From: Falsihalocynthiibacter arcticus
Lineage (GTDB): Bacteria; Pseudomonadota; Alphaproteobacteria; Rhodobacterales; Rhodobacteraceae
DNA length: 64,000 bases
Assembly: GCF_000812665.2 (NCBI RefSeq)
Contig: NZ_CP014327.1
Span: 2,199,501-2,263,500, forward strand
Direction: 5' to 3'
Below the pieces are notes generated by a model that saw only the letters and a program-made list of their open reading frames with translations, was not told the DNA's origin and ran no database searches. A program made the position numbers and the translations under genes. The first letter of the stretch is position 1; every line of letters starts with the position of its first letter. Of this stretch, positions 26,498 to 36,576 are shown piece by piece.

Positions 26498-29400
26498 CAA
26501 ACCTTACAACACCCCCTCGATCAATTTTTCGCCAAATTCAAGCTAATCTGAAGGATCGTTACGCAACGGGCTTCCCCGTTCTGAAAGAGTTGATTCAAAA
26601 TGCTGAGGATGCGCGTGCGAGTCGCATCCGCTTTGTTGCTCATGATGGCTGGAAGGACGCGACGAACCCACTACTACGTGTTCCCGGGCTTCTAATCGTA
26701 AACGATGGCCGGTTTGAGGCAAAGGATAAACGGGGAGTTCTTTCCTTTGCCGACAGTGCTAAGGGCGACGAAACCGAGGCCATCGGTCGCTTTGGATTTG
26801 GGCAAAAGGCAGTTTTTCATCTCTGCGATGCCTTTGTAGCCCACGCTTTTGGCCATTCAGAAGAGTTTTCAGAAGTAATCAATCCCTGTCTTGGCGTGAT
26901 AGACAATACTCAAGCCGAATCTTGGGATGTCATTGGGCAGGAAGATTTGGCGCGGCTGTCGGCTGAAGCGTCCGGCGTTTCGAAGGGTTTTTTGCTTTGG
27001 TTGCCGCTCCGGCGTGATGAAATCATGCCGGCACCAAAACTTTCATTTACTAACTACCAGCCTAGTCTTGAAGAACTCGTGAATGAATTTATTGATCATA
27101 CAGACGAACTGCAGCTGATATTGTCTAGCTTGCGTCATCTGGACCGCATATCTGTACAGGTGCATGGGGAGGACCGGATCGTCCTTTCTCGTGGCCCTGA
27201 TAGTCGCCGGATGCAAGGTCCAGGGAAAAACGCACTCTATGAAAACCAGTCATTCCAGGGCACGATTGAGTCTTTAGACGGTAACTTATCAACCTATATT
27301 GGTCGAGAGGCATGTGGAGCCAGTCCGCGACTTGAAAAGCTACAGAAATCCGATACCTGGCCGCAGGTGCCCGTTTTCACCGAAAAAGGCGAGGAGGTTC
27401 GTCCCGAAAAGGCGGTTGCTCACGGCGCAGTCATCATAACGGACCGAGTTGTTGACGCGCAGGACGCTATCGATATCAATTGGGGCGTTTTCTTACCGGT
27501 TACTAGAGCTACACGCCTCGAGCCAAGTGTGCCTAGTTTGCTGATTTTGCTTCATGGCTACTTTTTTGTCGATTCTGGGCGGCGTTATATAGAAGGCTTT
27601 GATAACGATAACGATGAGGTGGATGGGAGCTCAATCTACCGGAATTGGAATAAGACGCTTCGGAACGAGGTAGTGCTGCCACTTCTCCCGAGTGCACTTA
27701 ACGATGCCTTCCAAGCACAGATGATGAGTTCAAACCAGCTGGCCGAGATACTGGCTTCTCTCCGGAACAACCGGTTCGGTCGAGTCCACGCTGGCGCGAT
27801 CGCACGCCGCGATTGTCTGATCCGGGCGGTTGAACCTTCCAACAGTGGCGCGATAGCGCGCTGGGTCCTGAAGCAAAGCGATGCATCTCTGCGCCCGCTT
27901 CCTCACCCAGATGAGCATGGTCGAATCAAAGCAGCTGAAATTTTTCCGGATCTCTGTGGTTGGGCCGAGAAGTGTGGACTAACACTCTTTGCAGGTGCCG
28001 AAGCGGCATTAATCCGGGATAAAGCCGAGTGGCAATCTGACGAACTAACCGATCTGTTGACAGGGCTTTCTGCCGATGTCTTCCAGCAAGGTGGACGTGT
28101 TGACGTGCTTGCTTCGTTTCTCAAGGTTGCTGTCGGTGAGGACAAGGAACGGCGCGAGGCGGCAGCGGAGCCTCTTTTAACAGCACTGCGGCGGAGCCTA
28201 ATCGGGACAGAAGCGCTTGGGTCAGTACAACAGATTCGTGACGTTCTGGCACATCTACCTGAAAAGACGGCCGTGGCTCTGCCAAAATCCGCTGGTGCGC
28301 CCCGCGATGTAATGCGCGCCTTAGCCGAGGTTTACAGCGCTCCCCTTTGCCTGAGATCGGAGTGGTTGTCAGAAGGCACAGCCCAGCATGCGCTTTCAAC
28401 TGGAGAGGCAGGACCTCTAATTGCCGCTCTTCAGCCACTGCTTAGTGATCATCGTAATGCTGAGGCTGCTGGCACCGCCGCTTTAACACTTGTGAAGTTG
28501 CTCGGCCTTCAGTTGCTCGAAGCAGCAAAAGATCCACAGATTGCATCTCTCTCAATTCTTCGGGCGGGTAACGGTAGTGGTAAGCCACAGTTGGTTAGTC
28601 TTGCGGAACTGATAGAGGCCTCCCAAGAAAGGCGTCTGTTCAAGGATAGCCCTGATGTTCAGCGGGCGCTTAAAGCTATGGACCAAGCTGTTTTAGGCTC
28701 TGGAGTTCTTGTATTGCGCGGCGAAGCTGCACGGTTGCTTGAGGAGATAGGTGAACCATTTAAATTTGGCGATCCTAAGCGCGAGAACTTTGTGCAGCTT
28801 GTTATGTCTGCTAAGAACTTCGGTCCTGCAGATGCACGCGCTCGGGCCATAGTCCAAGTCTACAATGAAGTGCCTGGTGCCCGCCGGGCACTTCGTTCAC
28901 TTGCCGCTGGGAACACTCGCGCGAGCGGGGATACGGTCCAACTTTTTGCTTTACCACATGATCAGGGCTGCCTCGACGATTTAGCACTTCGACTTATCGA
29001 GGGATCGGATAGGAATTTTCTGGTCCCTAACGTTATTGCGGAAACTCTGACGATCCCGCAGCAGCGCTATCTTGGTATTAAATTGATGGACGGGCCCGCG
29101 TTGGGGCAGCTACTTAACGAAAATGTCGAGGAGATTCCCGAGATCGCATTGGACGATAGTACCATCGTCTCATTGCTTGAAACCGACATTCCTGATGAAG
29201 ATCTGCGCCGACTTCCAATCTTTCCAGCGACAGATGGCCGAAGGTGGTTGAGCAGTGAGATTTGGCAGCCATCGGCGGATTGGCCAGTGCCCTATGGACT
29301 CGTACAAACAGTACCGATTTTGAAGCCGCTTTCTGGACGCAAGGTTGCGGAGCGACTCAAACGTTTGGTGGCGACTTGGTCACCCGAGACTCAACTCCTG

Positions 29401-32400
29401 GTGGCGCTAGCAAAAACCGAGCCGCATATTTTCTGGCGAGAGGTTCTCGCGACGCTCGATCAACTAAAATCGGCACCGCCCGTGGGGTTGAGCCAGGTCA
29501 AATGGTTGGTTGATCGGCAAGGAAGAGCCTGGGCGCCTTCTGACTTGCTAGACTTGCCTGAAGAGGTGCTGATAGAAGCGCGCCAATTGTTCGATGCGAT
29601 ATCTGATCTACCCTTTCTGCCTTTGTCCGAACTTGCGCATGATCTACGCGATGATCCGGGCTTCAAAGCGTTGCGTTCGACCGGCGTTATTCCAGACAAG
29701 GACGGCTCTATTGATGCGCTGCTTCTCATGGTGGAGGAGGTTGCACCGCGCGCCAGGCTTTGCGCGACCGAAGGCGAAATCTTTGGTTCGCTAGTGGGGC
29801 TTGCAAAGGAAGGTGCCGATCTGCGCCTGCCAGGATGGCCGTTGCTCGCAACCCTTCTGCGGCTATCAGATCCGGATCTAGAAAAACTACTGCCCCCATT
29901 CGGAATCGTTTCGAAAAATCATGTGCCGGACGCGGTCGCTCATATGAACGCCTTGGCTGAACTCGACGAAAATGGAAGTAAGGACGCTCGTAGGATCTAT
30001 TTGGCGGCTTTCCAAACCGTCTGCACATGGCCAGCCGACGAGCTGCGAAATGTGATGAAGGGGATCCGAGTTCCGGTGGAGGCTGGGGACTGGAAAACGG
30101 CTGATGCTGTGGCTGCGCATATTCAAGGAATCTCTGCGGGTTATCGGTTGGCTAAAGATCTGGAAAAGCTGTGGCCGGGGTCGCTAATTGACTGTTCGAC
30201 CGCAGTAACAACAATCACGCGCTCTGGATCCGAACCGAAGCTACAAAATGGCTCGATTGCAATACAGGAGAAAGAATGCGCCCAATCTCTTGAAAAGATC
30301 ATTAAACTCGCTCAGGCGAATGTGCCACCTGATTTACTTGCGTTGCTTGTTGGAATTGTTCGCCAGACAAATCCATTCCGCTCGATCTTGCTGGCTGACA
30401 TTGGACTTTCCGAATCTGTTATCGATCGGATTTGGGGGCGTATCCGCGGAGAGGTGGATGAGGCGACCACAATGATTGGACCCGGCCAAAGCCTTAGAAA
30501 TATACGACAAAAAACGTTCGTATCTTACCGAATAGAGACGCCAAAAACTATAGAAGTAACGACTCTCGCCTCCACTCGGGCACATCTTGCGACCGGAGCA
30601 TTTGAGCCGCTTTTGGTTATAGGAGACGGTCATCGACGCCGAAATCCGATCAAACTGGATGAAGGTGACCACTGGCTACGGCAAGTTACTGTCTCTGATA
30701 CTCTTAGCGAAGTTAAGGCCAGCGATATTAGCCGTCTCATTCTGACACTGGCCAAGGAATGCTTTGGGCATAAAGCAGAAAACCTTGAATCGCTCGAATC
30801 GTTGATCAATGATTGCTCAAATGTCGACCAATCCACCGTCGCGGATGCTCAGGCGAGGCTAGAAGACAGGTTGCCTCAGATCATTGCGGAGTTGAAGCCT
30901 CCGCCCAATACAAAATTGCGGTTGGCATTCAATGATTATGAACGTGAGGAAGATCGGATGCCTCCGGGTAAACAGCGTATATTGCGCCTTCCCGACCTCA
31001 AGCGTACTCTTTGGGAGGAAATGGAAACACCCGAAGCCCGAAGGGAAATCTTGTTAGCCATCCGCAATCGTATTGAGGACTATGGTTATTCCCCTGACCG
31101 TGTGCTGTTTGAATTATTCCAGAATGCGGATGACGCCTCTTTGCAACACCCGCCGCCAGGCAAAGCGTGCTTTCGGCTTGAAGTAACGAAGGAGCAAGTG
31201 CGGGCCTTGCATTGGGGGCGGTTGATTAACCATCCGGGGCCGGACCCGCGGCAAGGCGACCGAGAAGGTTGGCTGCGCGATCTGTTCAACATGCTGCTAA
31301 TGAACCTATCTGAAAAACGCGAAGGCGTGACAGGGCGTTTCGGGTTGGGTTTTAAAAGTGTGCATCTGATTGCTGCCGACGTTGGCATTGCGAGTGGTTT
31401 TGTCGCTTGCCGAGTGAATGGGGGGATGTTGCCAGAGGTGTGGGAGAGAGGTCAGCAGATTTCCCTAGATAACTCTGTCAATGGGCGTCGCGCGACGGTC
31501 ATCGAACTAGTTCTGGATCAGAACAGCAGCGATCAAGCAGATAATGCGGTGCAATCCTTTCGGACTGCGGCGCGCTGGTTGCCGGCAATGAGCCATACCA
31601 TACGTAGAATAGAGCTCTCAGGTTCTGAGCGAGGGACTTGGGAAGCAAATCATCGTGAATTAGCTAAAGGTATTGGACTTGTGACGCTCTCGGGGGCCTC
31701 GCCGGGCCGAGCGCTCTCCCTCGAGCTTGGAGAGGAGACCACTCTCTTCCTTGTTCTTTCTAGCGATGGTCCAGTACCCGCGGAGGAAGGCTTACCCCGA
31801 CTTTGGCTTCTTGCACCACTTGCCGAAACGCTAAAATCAGGCTGGTTAATGAACGGGCGAAGTTTTCGGGTCGATCCTGGACGCGGTTCACTGAAACGCG
31901 GCGAAAGTGAGCCACAGGACACTTTCGCGGGCCTCGGGGTGGCGCTTGGGGAGAGGTTGATCGCCCTAGCAGACTTGGTCCACGACAATTGGGCGGATTT
32001 CGCGGTGCAATCGGGTCTCGTTGATGAATCGCCAGAGACTGGCCCAGCAACGTTTTGGTCGAAGCTCTCCGATCTTTTTGCGCTTGACCTTGACGATCCG
32101 CTTGCTTGTCATCTTCACTCGGCAGGCCGAGGTTACGGTCGATTGATCTCGGAGCGCGTCGTTTTGCCAACCGGTCTTTCATATCCCTTTGCAGCGCTTA
32201 TTCGCGCTGAAAATGTCCAATACTATCTGGAAGGGGTGATGTCCGAGCCTGCACTTCAGGCCGATCTACGCGAATGGAAAGTCCTCGAGGCGTTAGGAAC
32301 GACTTGCGTGAAAGAAGAAACTGCCCTGCGCCTCGAACGCCTCGGGTTTTCTAGACCGTTTCCAATCTCTTTATCGGAGGCGATAAAAATAGAGATCGGC

Positions 32401-33906
32401 GCAGAGAAACGGGTAGAGCCAGCTCTCGCGAAAAGGTTGGGCAGCGTGCTTACAGACGAACGGCTGGAGCGACTCAACAAGAGTGAAGAACAAAAACTGC
32501 TTCAGGTAATTTCATCCGCACAGTATCGCATGCTCGACGACACTTGGCGTGAGGCGAGACTGCCCCCGCGCGAGGCAGCGGATGCTGACGAAGAGGAATA
32601 CCGGATTGTGTCTTTTGCGCCGGATGAGGCGGTGGCCCATTCAGATTATAGTGGGGCAGCGTTGGTTTTGTATAGGCTCGCGATGAGGCAAAGTGGTTTC
32701 CAACGAACCCCAACCACCTTTGTCAGATGGGCGCAAGAGATGACTGACGTTGCGCTACAGCGCGCGATTTTGCAGTATATTCTTGAAGGGCGGCAAGGTA
32801 GTGAACTTGGCGGAAAATTAGCTCAAAATCGCCCTTCCTGGCTGCCCGAGATATCTGATGATTTCCGTACGAGCCCACAGGTTGACGACATCGCTGACAC
32901 AGATTTGCCGCAACTTCTTGGGTTGCTTTATCCTGTGGAGCAGAGACGACGATGGGGTCAAGATTTCGGCGTCGATCCCAGTGCGAGGGATTTCCCTGAA
33001 GCTACACCGCGAGTGGATTCCGTGGTGTTTCTTAAAGCGTTGCATGAATGGTGGTCGGTCAACGCCAATGAACAAAGGGCAAAGGCGGACACCAAAACCT
33101 ATCCAGACGGATTTTCCCCGAGCTCCCTGATTGACAAAACGGGAAATGAGGACCGTGAAGGCTGGTTTACATTCTTTGCTCTAGCTGTATTTCGGACCAT
33201 CGGATGGAACAACGAAAGTGCGCACGGCAATTTCATTGCGAAAGCGCGACAGGCGGGATGGTGGCGCGAAATCGCAACGGCAAGATTGCCCGATGATCCC
33301 AGCGCATGGATTGCGCGCCTAGAGGATTTTGCAAAGCCAGATGTTGGGCGGATCGATTTCCCACAGTGGCGACGTGCTTTGGTGGATCTCTACCTACTCG
33401 CGAGGTGGTTGCCGGAGTATGTAGAGGCCCTTCAAGCGCTCCCAGCGAAGGTCGAGGATAATGGCCATTTGTCTCTTTCCGACGCATTTAGGTTGAGTTC
33501 TTCGCCGCTTTGGCAGCGGCTTGGTCTTGAAGGCGCGCCTCTGTCTCAGAGTCTGGGCATTGGTGCAAATTGGCTCATCCGCGAAGGTGTAAGGCATGGT
33601 GTCTGGCAAGATGGGGATGCTCGGATGGTTCACCCATACGCTTGGGCTTCAACCCGAAGTGTTCGTGAACGCATTCTCGAGCGCTTGGATTTAAATCTCG
33701 GAGAGAAAGCAAATATGGACTTCAGTCGCGATATCCACGAATTCATCGAAGGTCATATTGGAGACAAAGTATCCTTTTTAGGTGATCTTGACCTCCCGCT
33801 TCAGATTGCGAGTAAAAATGAATCACTTCTTCAGGGTTTGTTCGATGGCGCTGAGCTAGCTAGCACAAAAATCCTTGCTGATGAAGATAAGGAAACGTAC
33901 TCATGA
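26494..33906 (+). CDS. Giant sacsin-like protein with two GHKL ATPase modules
   Basis: 2470 residues. Module 1 (residues ~10-250) has the GHKL N-box KELIQNAEDA (31-40), a LIVNDGRF motif (~67-74) and the lid IGRFGFGQKAVFH (97-109), as in the sacsin/Hsp90-like ATPase. Module 2 begins near residue 1515 with LFELFQNADDAS and has TGRFGLGFKSVHL near 1612. The ~1250 residues between and the ~700 after module 2 are mostly helical and unassigned. Such large GHKL proteins may act as ATP-driven clamps or chaperones, and bacterial ones occur in anti-phage islands. It overlaps both neighbours by 4 bases (ATGA), so all three genes are translationally coupled. Confidence 0.75.
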   Translation: MTNLTTPPRSIFRQIQANLKDRYATGFPVLKELIQNAEDARASRIRFVAHDGWKDATNPLLRVPGLLIVNDGRFEAKDKRGVLSFADSAKGDETEAIGRFGFGQKAVFHLCDAFVAHAFGHSEEFSEVINPCLGVIDNTQAESWDVIGQEDLARLSAEASGVSKGFLLWLPLRRDEIMPAPKLSFTNYQPSLEELVNEFIDHTDELQLILSSLRHLDRISVQVHGEDRIVLSRGPDSRRMQGPGKNALYENQSFQGTIESLDGNLSTYIGREACGASPRLEKLQKSDTWPQVPVFTEKGEEVRPEKAVAHGAVIITDRVVDAQDAIDINWGVFLPVTRATRLEPSVPSLLILLHGYFFVDSGRRYIEGFDNDNDEVDGSSIYRNWNKTLRNEVVLPLLPSALNDAFQAQMMSSNQLAEILASLRNNRFGRVHAGAIARRDCLIRAVEPSNSGAIARWVLKQSDASLRPLPHPDEHGRIKAAEIFPDLCGWAEKCGLTLFAGAEAALIRDKAEWQSDELTDLLTGLSADVFQQGGRVDVLASFLKVAVGEDKERREAAAEPLLTALRRSLIGTEALGSVQQIRDVLAHLPEKTAVALPKSAGAPRDVMRALAEVYSAPLCLRSEWLSEGTAQHALSTGEAGPLIAALQPLLSDHRNAEAAGTAALTLVKLLGLQLLEAAKDPQIASLSILRAGNGSGKPQLVSLAELIEASQERRLFKDSPDVQRALKAMDQAVLGSGVLVLRGEAARLLEEIGEPFKFGDPKRENFVQLVMSAKNFGPADARARAIVQVYNEVPGARRALRSLAAGNTRASGDTVQLFALPHDQGCLDDLALRLIEGSDRNFLVPNVIAETLTIPQQRYLGIKLMDGPALGQLLNENVEEIPEIALDDSTIVSLLETDIPDEDLRRLPIFPATDGRRWLSSEIWQPSADWPVPYGLVQTVPILKPLSGRKVAERLKRLVATWSPETQLLVALAKTEPHIFWREVLATLDQLKSAPPVGLSQVKWLVDRQGRAWAPSDLLDLPEEVLIEARQLFDAISDLPFLPLSELAHDLRDDPGFKALRSTGVIPDKDGSIDALLLMVEEVAPRARLCATEGEIFGSLVGLAKEGADLRLPGWPLLATLLRLSDPDLEKLLPPFGIVSKNHVPDAVAHMNALAELDENGSKDARRIYLAAFQTVCTWPADELRNVMKGIRVPVEAGDWKTADAVAAHIQGISAGYRLAKDLEKLWPGSLIDCSTAVTTITRSGSEPKLQNGSIAIQEKECAQSLEKIIKLAQANVPPDLLALLVGIVRQTNPFRSILLADIGLSESVIDRIWGRIRGEVDEATTMIGPGQSLRNIRQKTFVSYRIETPKTIEVTTLASTRAHLATGAFEPLLVIGDGHRRRNPIKLDEGDHWLRQVTVSDTLSEVKASDISRLILTLAKECFGHKAENLESLESLINDCSNVDQSTVADAQARLEDRLPQIIAELKPPPNTKLRLAFNDYEREEDRMPPGKQRILRLPDLKRTLWEEMETPEARREILLAIRNRIEDYGYSPDRVLFELFQNADDASLQHPPPGKACFRLEVTKEQVRALHWGRLINHPGPDPRQGDREGWLRDLFNMLLMNLSEKREGVTGRFGLGFKSVHLIAADVGIASGFVACRVNGGMLPEVWERGQQISLDNSVNGRRATVIELVLDQNSSDQADNAVQSFRTAARWLPAMSHTIRRIELSGSERGTWEANHRELAKGIGLVTLSGASPGRALSLELGEETTLFLVLSSDGPVPAEEGLPRLWLLAPLAETLKSGWLMNGRSFRVDPGRGSLKRGESEPQDTFAGLGVALGERLIALADLVHDNWADFAVQSGLVDESPETGPATFWSKLSDLFALDLDDPLACHLHSAGRGYGRLISERVVLPTGLSYPFAALIRAENVQYYLEGVMSEPALQADLREWKVLEALGTTCVKEETALRLERLGFSRPFPISLSEAIKIEIGAEKRVEPALAKRLGSVLTDERLERLNKSEEQKLLQVISSAQYRMLDDTWREARLPPREAADADEEEYRIVSFAPDEAVAHSDYSGAALVLYRLAMRQSGFQRTPTTFVRWAQEMTDVALQRAILQYILEGRQGSELGGKLAQNRPSWLPEISDDFRTSPQVDDIADTDLPQLLGLLYPVEQRRRWGQDFGVDPSARDFPEATPRVDSVVFLKALHEWWSVNANEQRAKADTKTYPDGFSPSSLIDKTGNEDREGWFTFFALAVFRTIGWNNESAHGNFIAKARQAGWWREIATARLPDDPSAWIARLEDFAKPDVGRIDFPQWRRALVDLYLLARWLPEYVEALQALPAKVEDNGHLSLSDAFRLSSSPLWQRLGLEGAPLSQSLGIGANWLIREGVRHGVWQDGDARMVHPYAWASTRSVRERILERLDLNLGEKANMDFSRDIHEFIEGHIGDKVSFLGDLDLPLQIASKNESLLQGLFDGAELASTKILADEDKETYS

Positions 33907-36545
33907 CAATACTTGTTCCAGACCAACCTGTTCGCCACCTACGTCACGGTGTAGGTCGTGTCGTAAAGGATCTTGGTGCCACTGTAGTGGTGTTGTTCGA
34001 AGGTCGGGCGGAGATTGTCGAAGCTAGCGAGCTTGAGGTTCTGCGTTCAGTTGATGCCGCTCTCTCAGAAGGCGTTTTAGATGACTCGCTTGCATCTTTA
34101 GTCCGCGCGCAGGCGCTTGCTATCCGATCAATCAATGATCAATGGGGCGTATTCTCGAGATCCCGTGTACAGCTTTTACCGCATCAGTTGTGGGTTTGCC
34201 GTCAAGTTACCAAACAATGGCCTAGTCGATGGCTAGTCGCTGATGATGTTGGGCTGGGTAAAACGATTGAAGCAGGCTTGATTTTGACACCTCTCCTCGC
34301 CTCAGGTCGTGTGCGACGTCTCCTTGTACTCACACCCGCACGGCTAGCACCACAATGGCGAAGTCGTCTAAAGTCAATGTTTGACATTAGGTTGCAAGAA
34401 TTTTCTGCCGACCTTGATCGAGGAAAACTATCGTTTTGGGATACAGCTAGCCAGGTCGTGGCTTCGTTCCACACATTGAGAAATGAGAAAGCGCTCGATC
34501 GCTTATTAAGTGCTGAGCCTTGGGATCTTGTGATTGTTGACGAAGCACACCACTTTCAGGCTAAACAACGCGCCAGTACAATCACGTATCAGCTACTCGA
34601 AAAGCTTGAAAGTGCCAACCGAATACAATCTCTAATTCTATTTACGGGCACTCCGCATCGGGGAAAGGACTATGGCTTCTTTGCTTTGATGCAGCTGGTA
34701 AGACCGGATCTTTTCGATCCAAAAAAATCGGTCGAAATACAACTGCCTAAGCTCCGAGAAGCCATGATCCGAAACAACAAAGAGCTTGCAACCGATTTGC
34801 GGGGTGAAAAGCTGTTCTATCCGGTAGCCACGAAATCGGTCGACTTTCGCTACAGTGAAGGAGAGCAAACGTTTTATGATACAATGAGCGAATTCATCAT
34901 GGATGGGCGAGCATACGCTCTCAGCCTTTCTGGCCGCGAACAAACCGCTAGAATGTTGTTGCTCATTGCCCTTCAAAAACTCGCCGCAAGTTCAATCGCA
35001 GCCATACGCTCTGCGCTTGAAAAAAGACGCGCCACGCTGGCGGGGCTTATTCAAGAGACACTAGGGCAGTATCCCGACAACGAAGACTTAACATTAGACG
35101 AAATTGCGGAGCAGGAGGAGTCCCGCCCCGAAAAGATGACTGCGCTGCTCCTCAAGGACGAAATCGCGCGTTTGGACGATTTGATAACGCTTGCCAGAAA
35201 TGTAGATACAGAAACGAAAGTTGAACGACTTACGGACATGCTTAGGGAGGATTTCCCTGTAGGAGAACCGGTGCTGTTCTTCACTGAATACAAGGCTACG
35301 CAAGCCCTTCTCTATAATGCTTTAGAAACTATGTTTGGGATCGAGTGCGTAGGCTTTATTAATGGTGAGGACCGACTAACTATCCAAGATCACGAGGGCA
35401 ACGGTTCGCGCATTCTCAACTTAGAACGTGACGCGGCAGCCGATGATTTTAATTCTGGAAAGACCCGATTTCTGATTTCAACGGAGGCAGGCGGTGAAGG
35501 TATCGACCTTCAAGAGCGTTGTGCTGTCCTAATCCATGTAGATTTACCATGGAATCCAATGCGTCTCCATCAAAGGGTTGGAAGGCTCAATCGATATGGC
35601 CAGAAACGACCGGTAAGTGTATTCCTGATGAAAAACCCAGAGACTGTTGAGGCCCGTATTTGGGGCCTACTCCAGGAGAAATTATCAAAAATACAGGCTG
35701 CAATATCGTCCGTCATGGAGGATGATGAAGATATTTCGCAAATTGTAATAGGGATGACCCCGCCAGGATTCTTCGATGAAGTTTTCAGCGAAAGCCCTCA
35801 ACGAAGCAACGAGGAACTGAAGGACTGGTTCGATGCCAAGACTTCAAGTTTTGGTGGCCGCGATGCTGTTGCCACCGTCCGGGATTTGTTGGGCAACGTT
35901 TCTCGCTACGACTTCCAGGCCGTCGGTAGCGAACTTCCAAAAGTCGATCTTCCGGACCTTGAGAATTTTTTCCGGAACGCTATGCATGTTTATGGTCGTC
36001 GTATAACTCGCGATGAGAATGGCCTTGTGGTGAAAACACCAGAAGATTGGCGCAGGGATCCAGATCTCCGTGCTCGATATGAAGGACTGCATTTAGATCG
36101 TAATCGTGGAGCTGGTGAGCATGTTTCAACAGTTATGGGAGTTGGGCATGCGCTGTTCGATCGGACTTTAAAGGAGACCGCGATATTTGACTCACATGTT
36201 GCGCGAACCCGAGGCTTGTCTGCACCGCTTATCTTAGTCCGGATCGAAGATGAAGTGACTGGAACAGGTGCAACCACACACAGTATCGTCTTGGGCCTGA
36301 AATGCGACGAATTGGAACCAGTGATACTGCGAGACTGGCAGTTATTGATAGAACTGAACAAACTTAAACCGGAGACTGAGAAAGGGCATCCCGCTACAGG
36401 TTTTGAACAGAATGCAATTGATAACGCTTGGCAATCCTTCGTTACCAATATCGACGATATGCCGCTTGATTTTAGACGTCCTAAGGCGACCTTGAGTCTC
36501 GTTTTACTACCATCTCACCCGGAGCAAGATACTGATTCTAAATGA
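33903..36545 (+). CDS. SNF2-type DEAH helicase/translocase
   Basis: 880 residues. A small N-terminal domain (VRHLRHGVGRVV ... VVLFEG) looks like an SH3-like fold. Superfamily 2 motifs follow: ADDVGLGKTIEAG (K120), VLTPARLAPQW, VDEAHHF (~212-218), FTGTPHRGKDY, then STEAGGEGIDLQ and HQRVGRLNRYGQ in the second RecA lobe. This order matches HepA/DrmD-like SNF2 proteins, which move along double-stranded DNA without unwinding it. The C-terminal ~280 residues are unassigned. It overlaps the giant GHKL gene by 4 bases and precedes the first GTPase by 31 bases, so it belongs to the same operon. A DNA-sensing or remodelling role is inferred. Confidence 0.85.
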   Translation: MTILVPDQPVRHLRHGVGRVVKDLGATVVVLFEGRAEIVEASELEVLRSVDAALSEGVLDDSLASLVRAQALAIRSINDQWGVFSRSRVQLLPHQLWVCRQVTKQWPSRWLVADDVGLGKTIEAGLILTPLLASGRVRRLLVLTPARLAPQWRSRLKSMFDIRLQEFSADLDRGKLSFWDTASQVVASFHTLRNEKALDRLLSAEPWDLVIVDEAHHFQAKQRASTITYQLLEKLESANRIQSLILFTGTPHRGKDYGFFALMQLVRPDLFDPKKSVEIQLPKLREAMIRNNKELATDLRGEKLFYPVATKSVDFRYSEGEQTFYDTMSEFIMDGRAYALSLSGREQTARMLLLIALQKLAASSIAAIRSALEKRRATLAGLIQETLGQYPDNEDLTLDEIAEQEESRPEKMTALLLKDEIARLDDLITLARNVDTETKVERLTDMLREDFPVGEPVLFFTEYKATQALLYNALETMFGIECVGFINGEDRLTIQDHEGNGSRILNLERDAAADDFNSGKTRFLISTEAGGEGIDLQERCAVLIHVDLPWNPMRLHQRVGRLNRYGQKRPVSVFLMKNPETVEARIWGLLQEKLSKIQAAISSVMEDDEDISQIVIGMTPPGFFDEVFSESPQRSNEELKDWFDAKTSSFGGRDAVATVRDLLGNVSRYDFQAVGSELPKVDLPDLENFFRNAMHVYGRRITRDENGLVVKTPEDWRRDPDLRARYEGLHLDRNRGAGEHVSTVMGVGHALFDRTLKETAIFDSHVARTRGLSAPLILVRIEDEVTGTGATTHSIVLGLKCDELEPVILRDWQLLIELNKLKPETEKGHPATGFEQNAIDNAWQSFVTNIDDMPLDFRRPKATLSLVLLPSHPEQDTDSK

Positions 36546-36576
36546 GGCTTCAGCTAAACCGCCGATCGGACATAAG

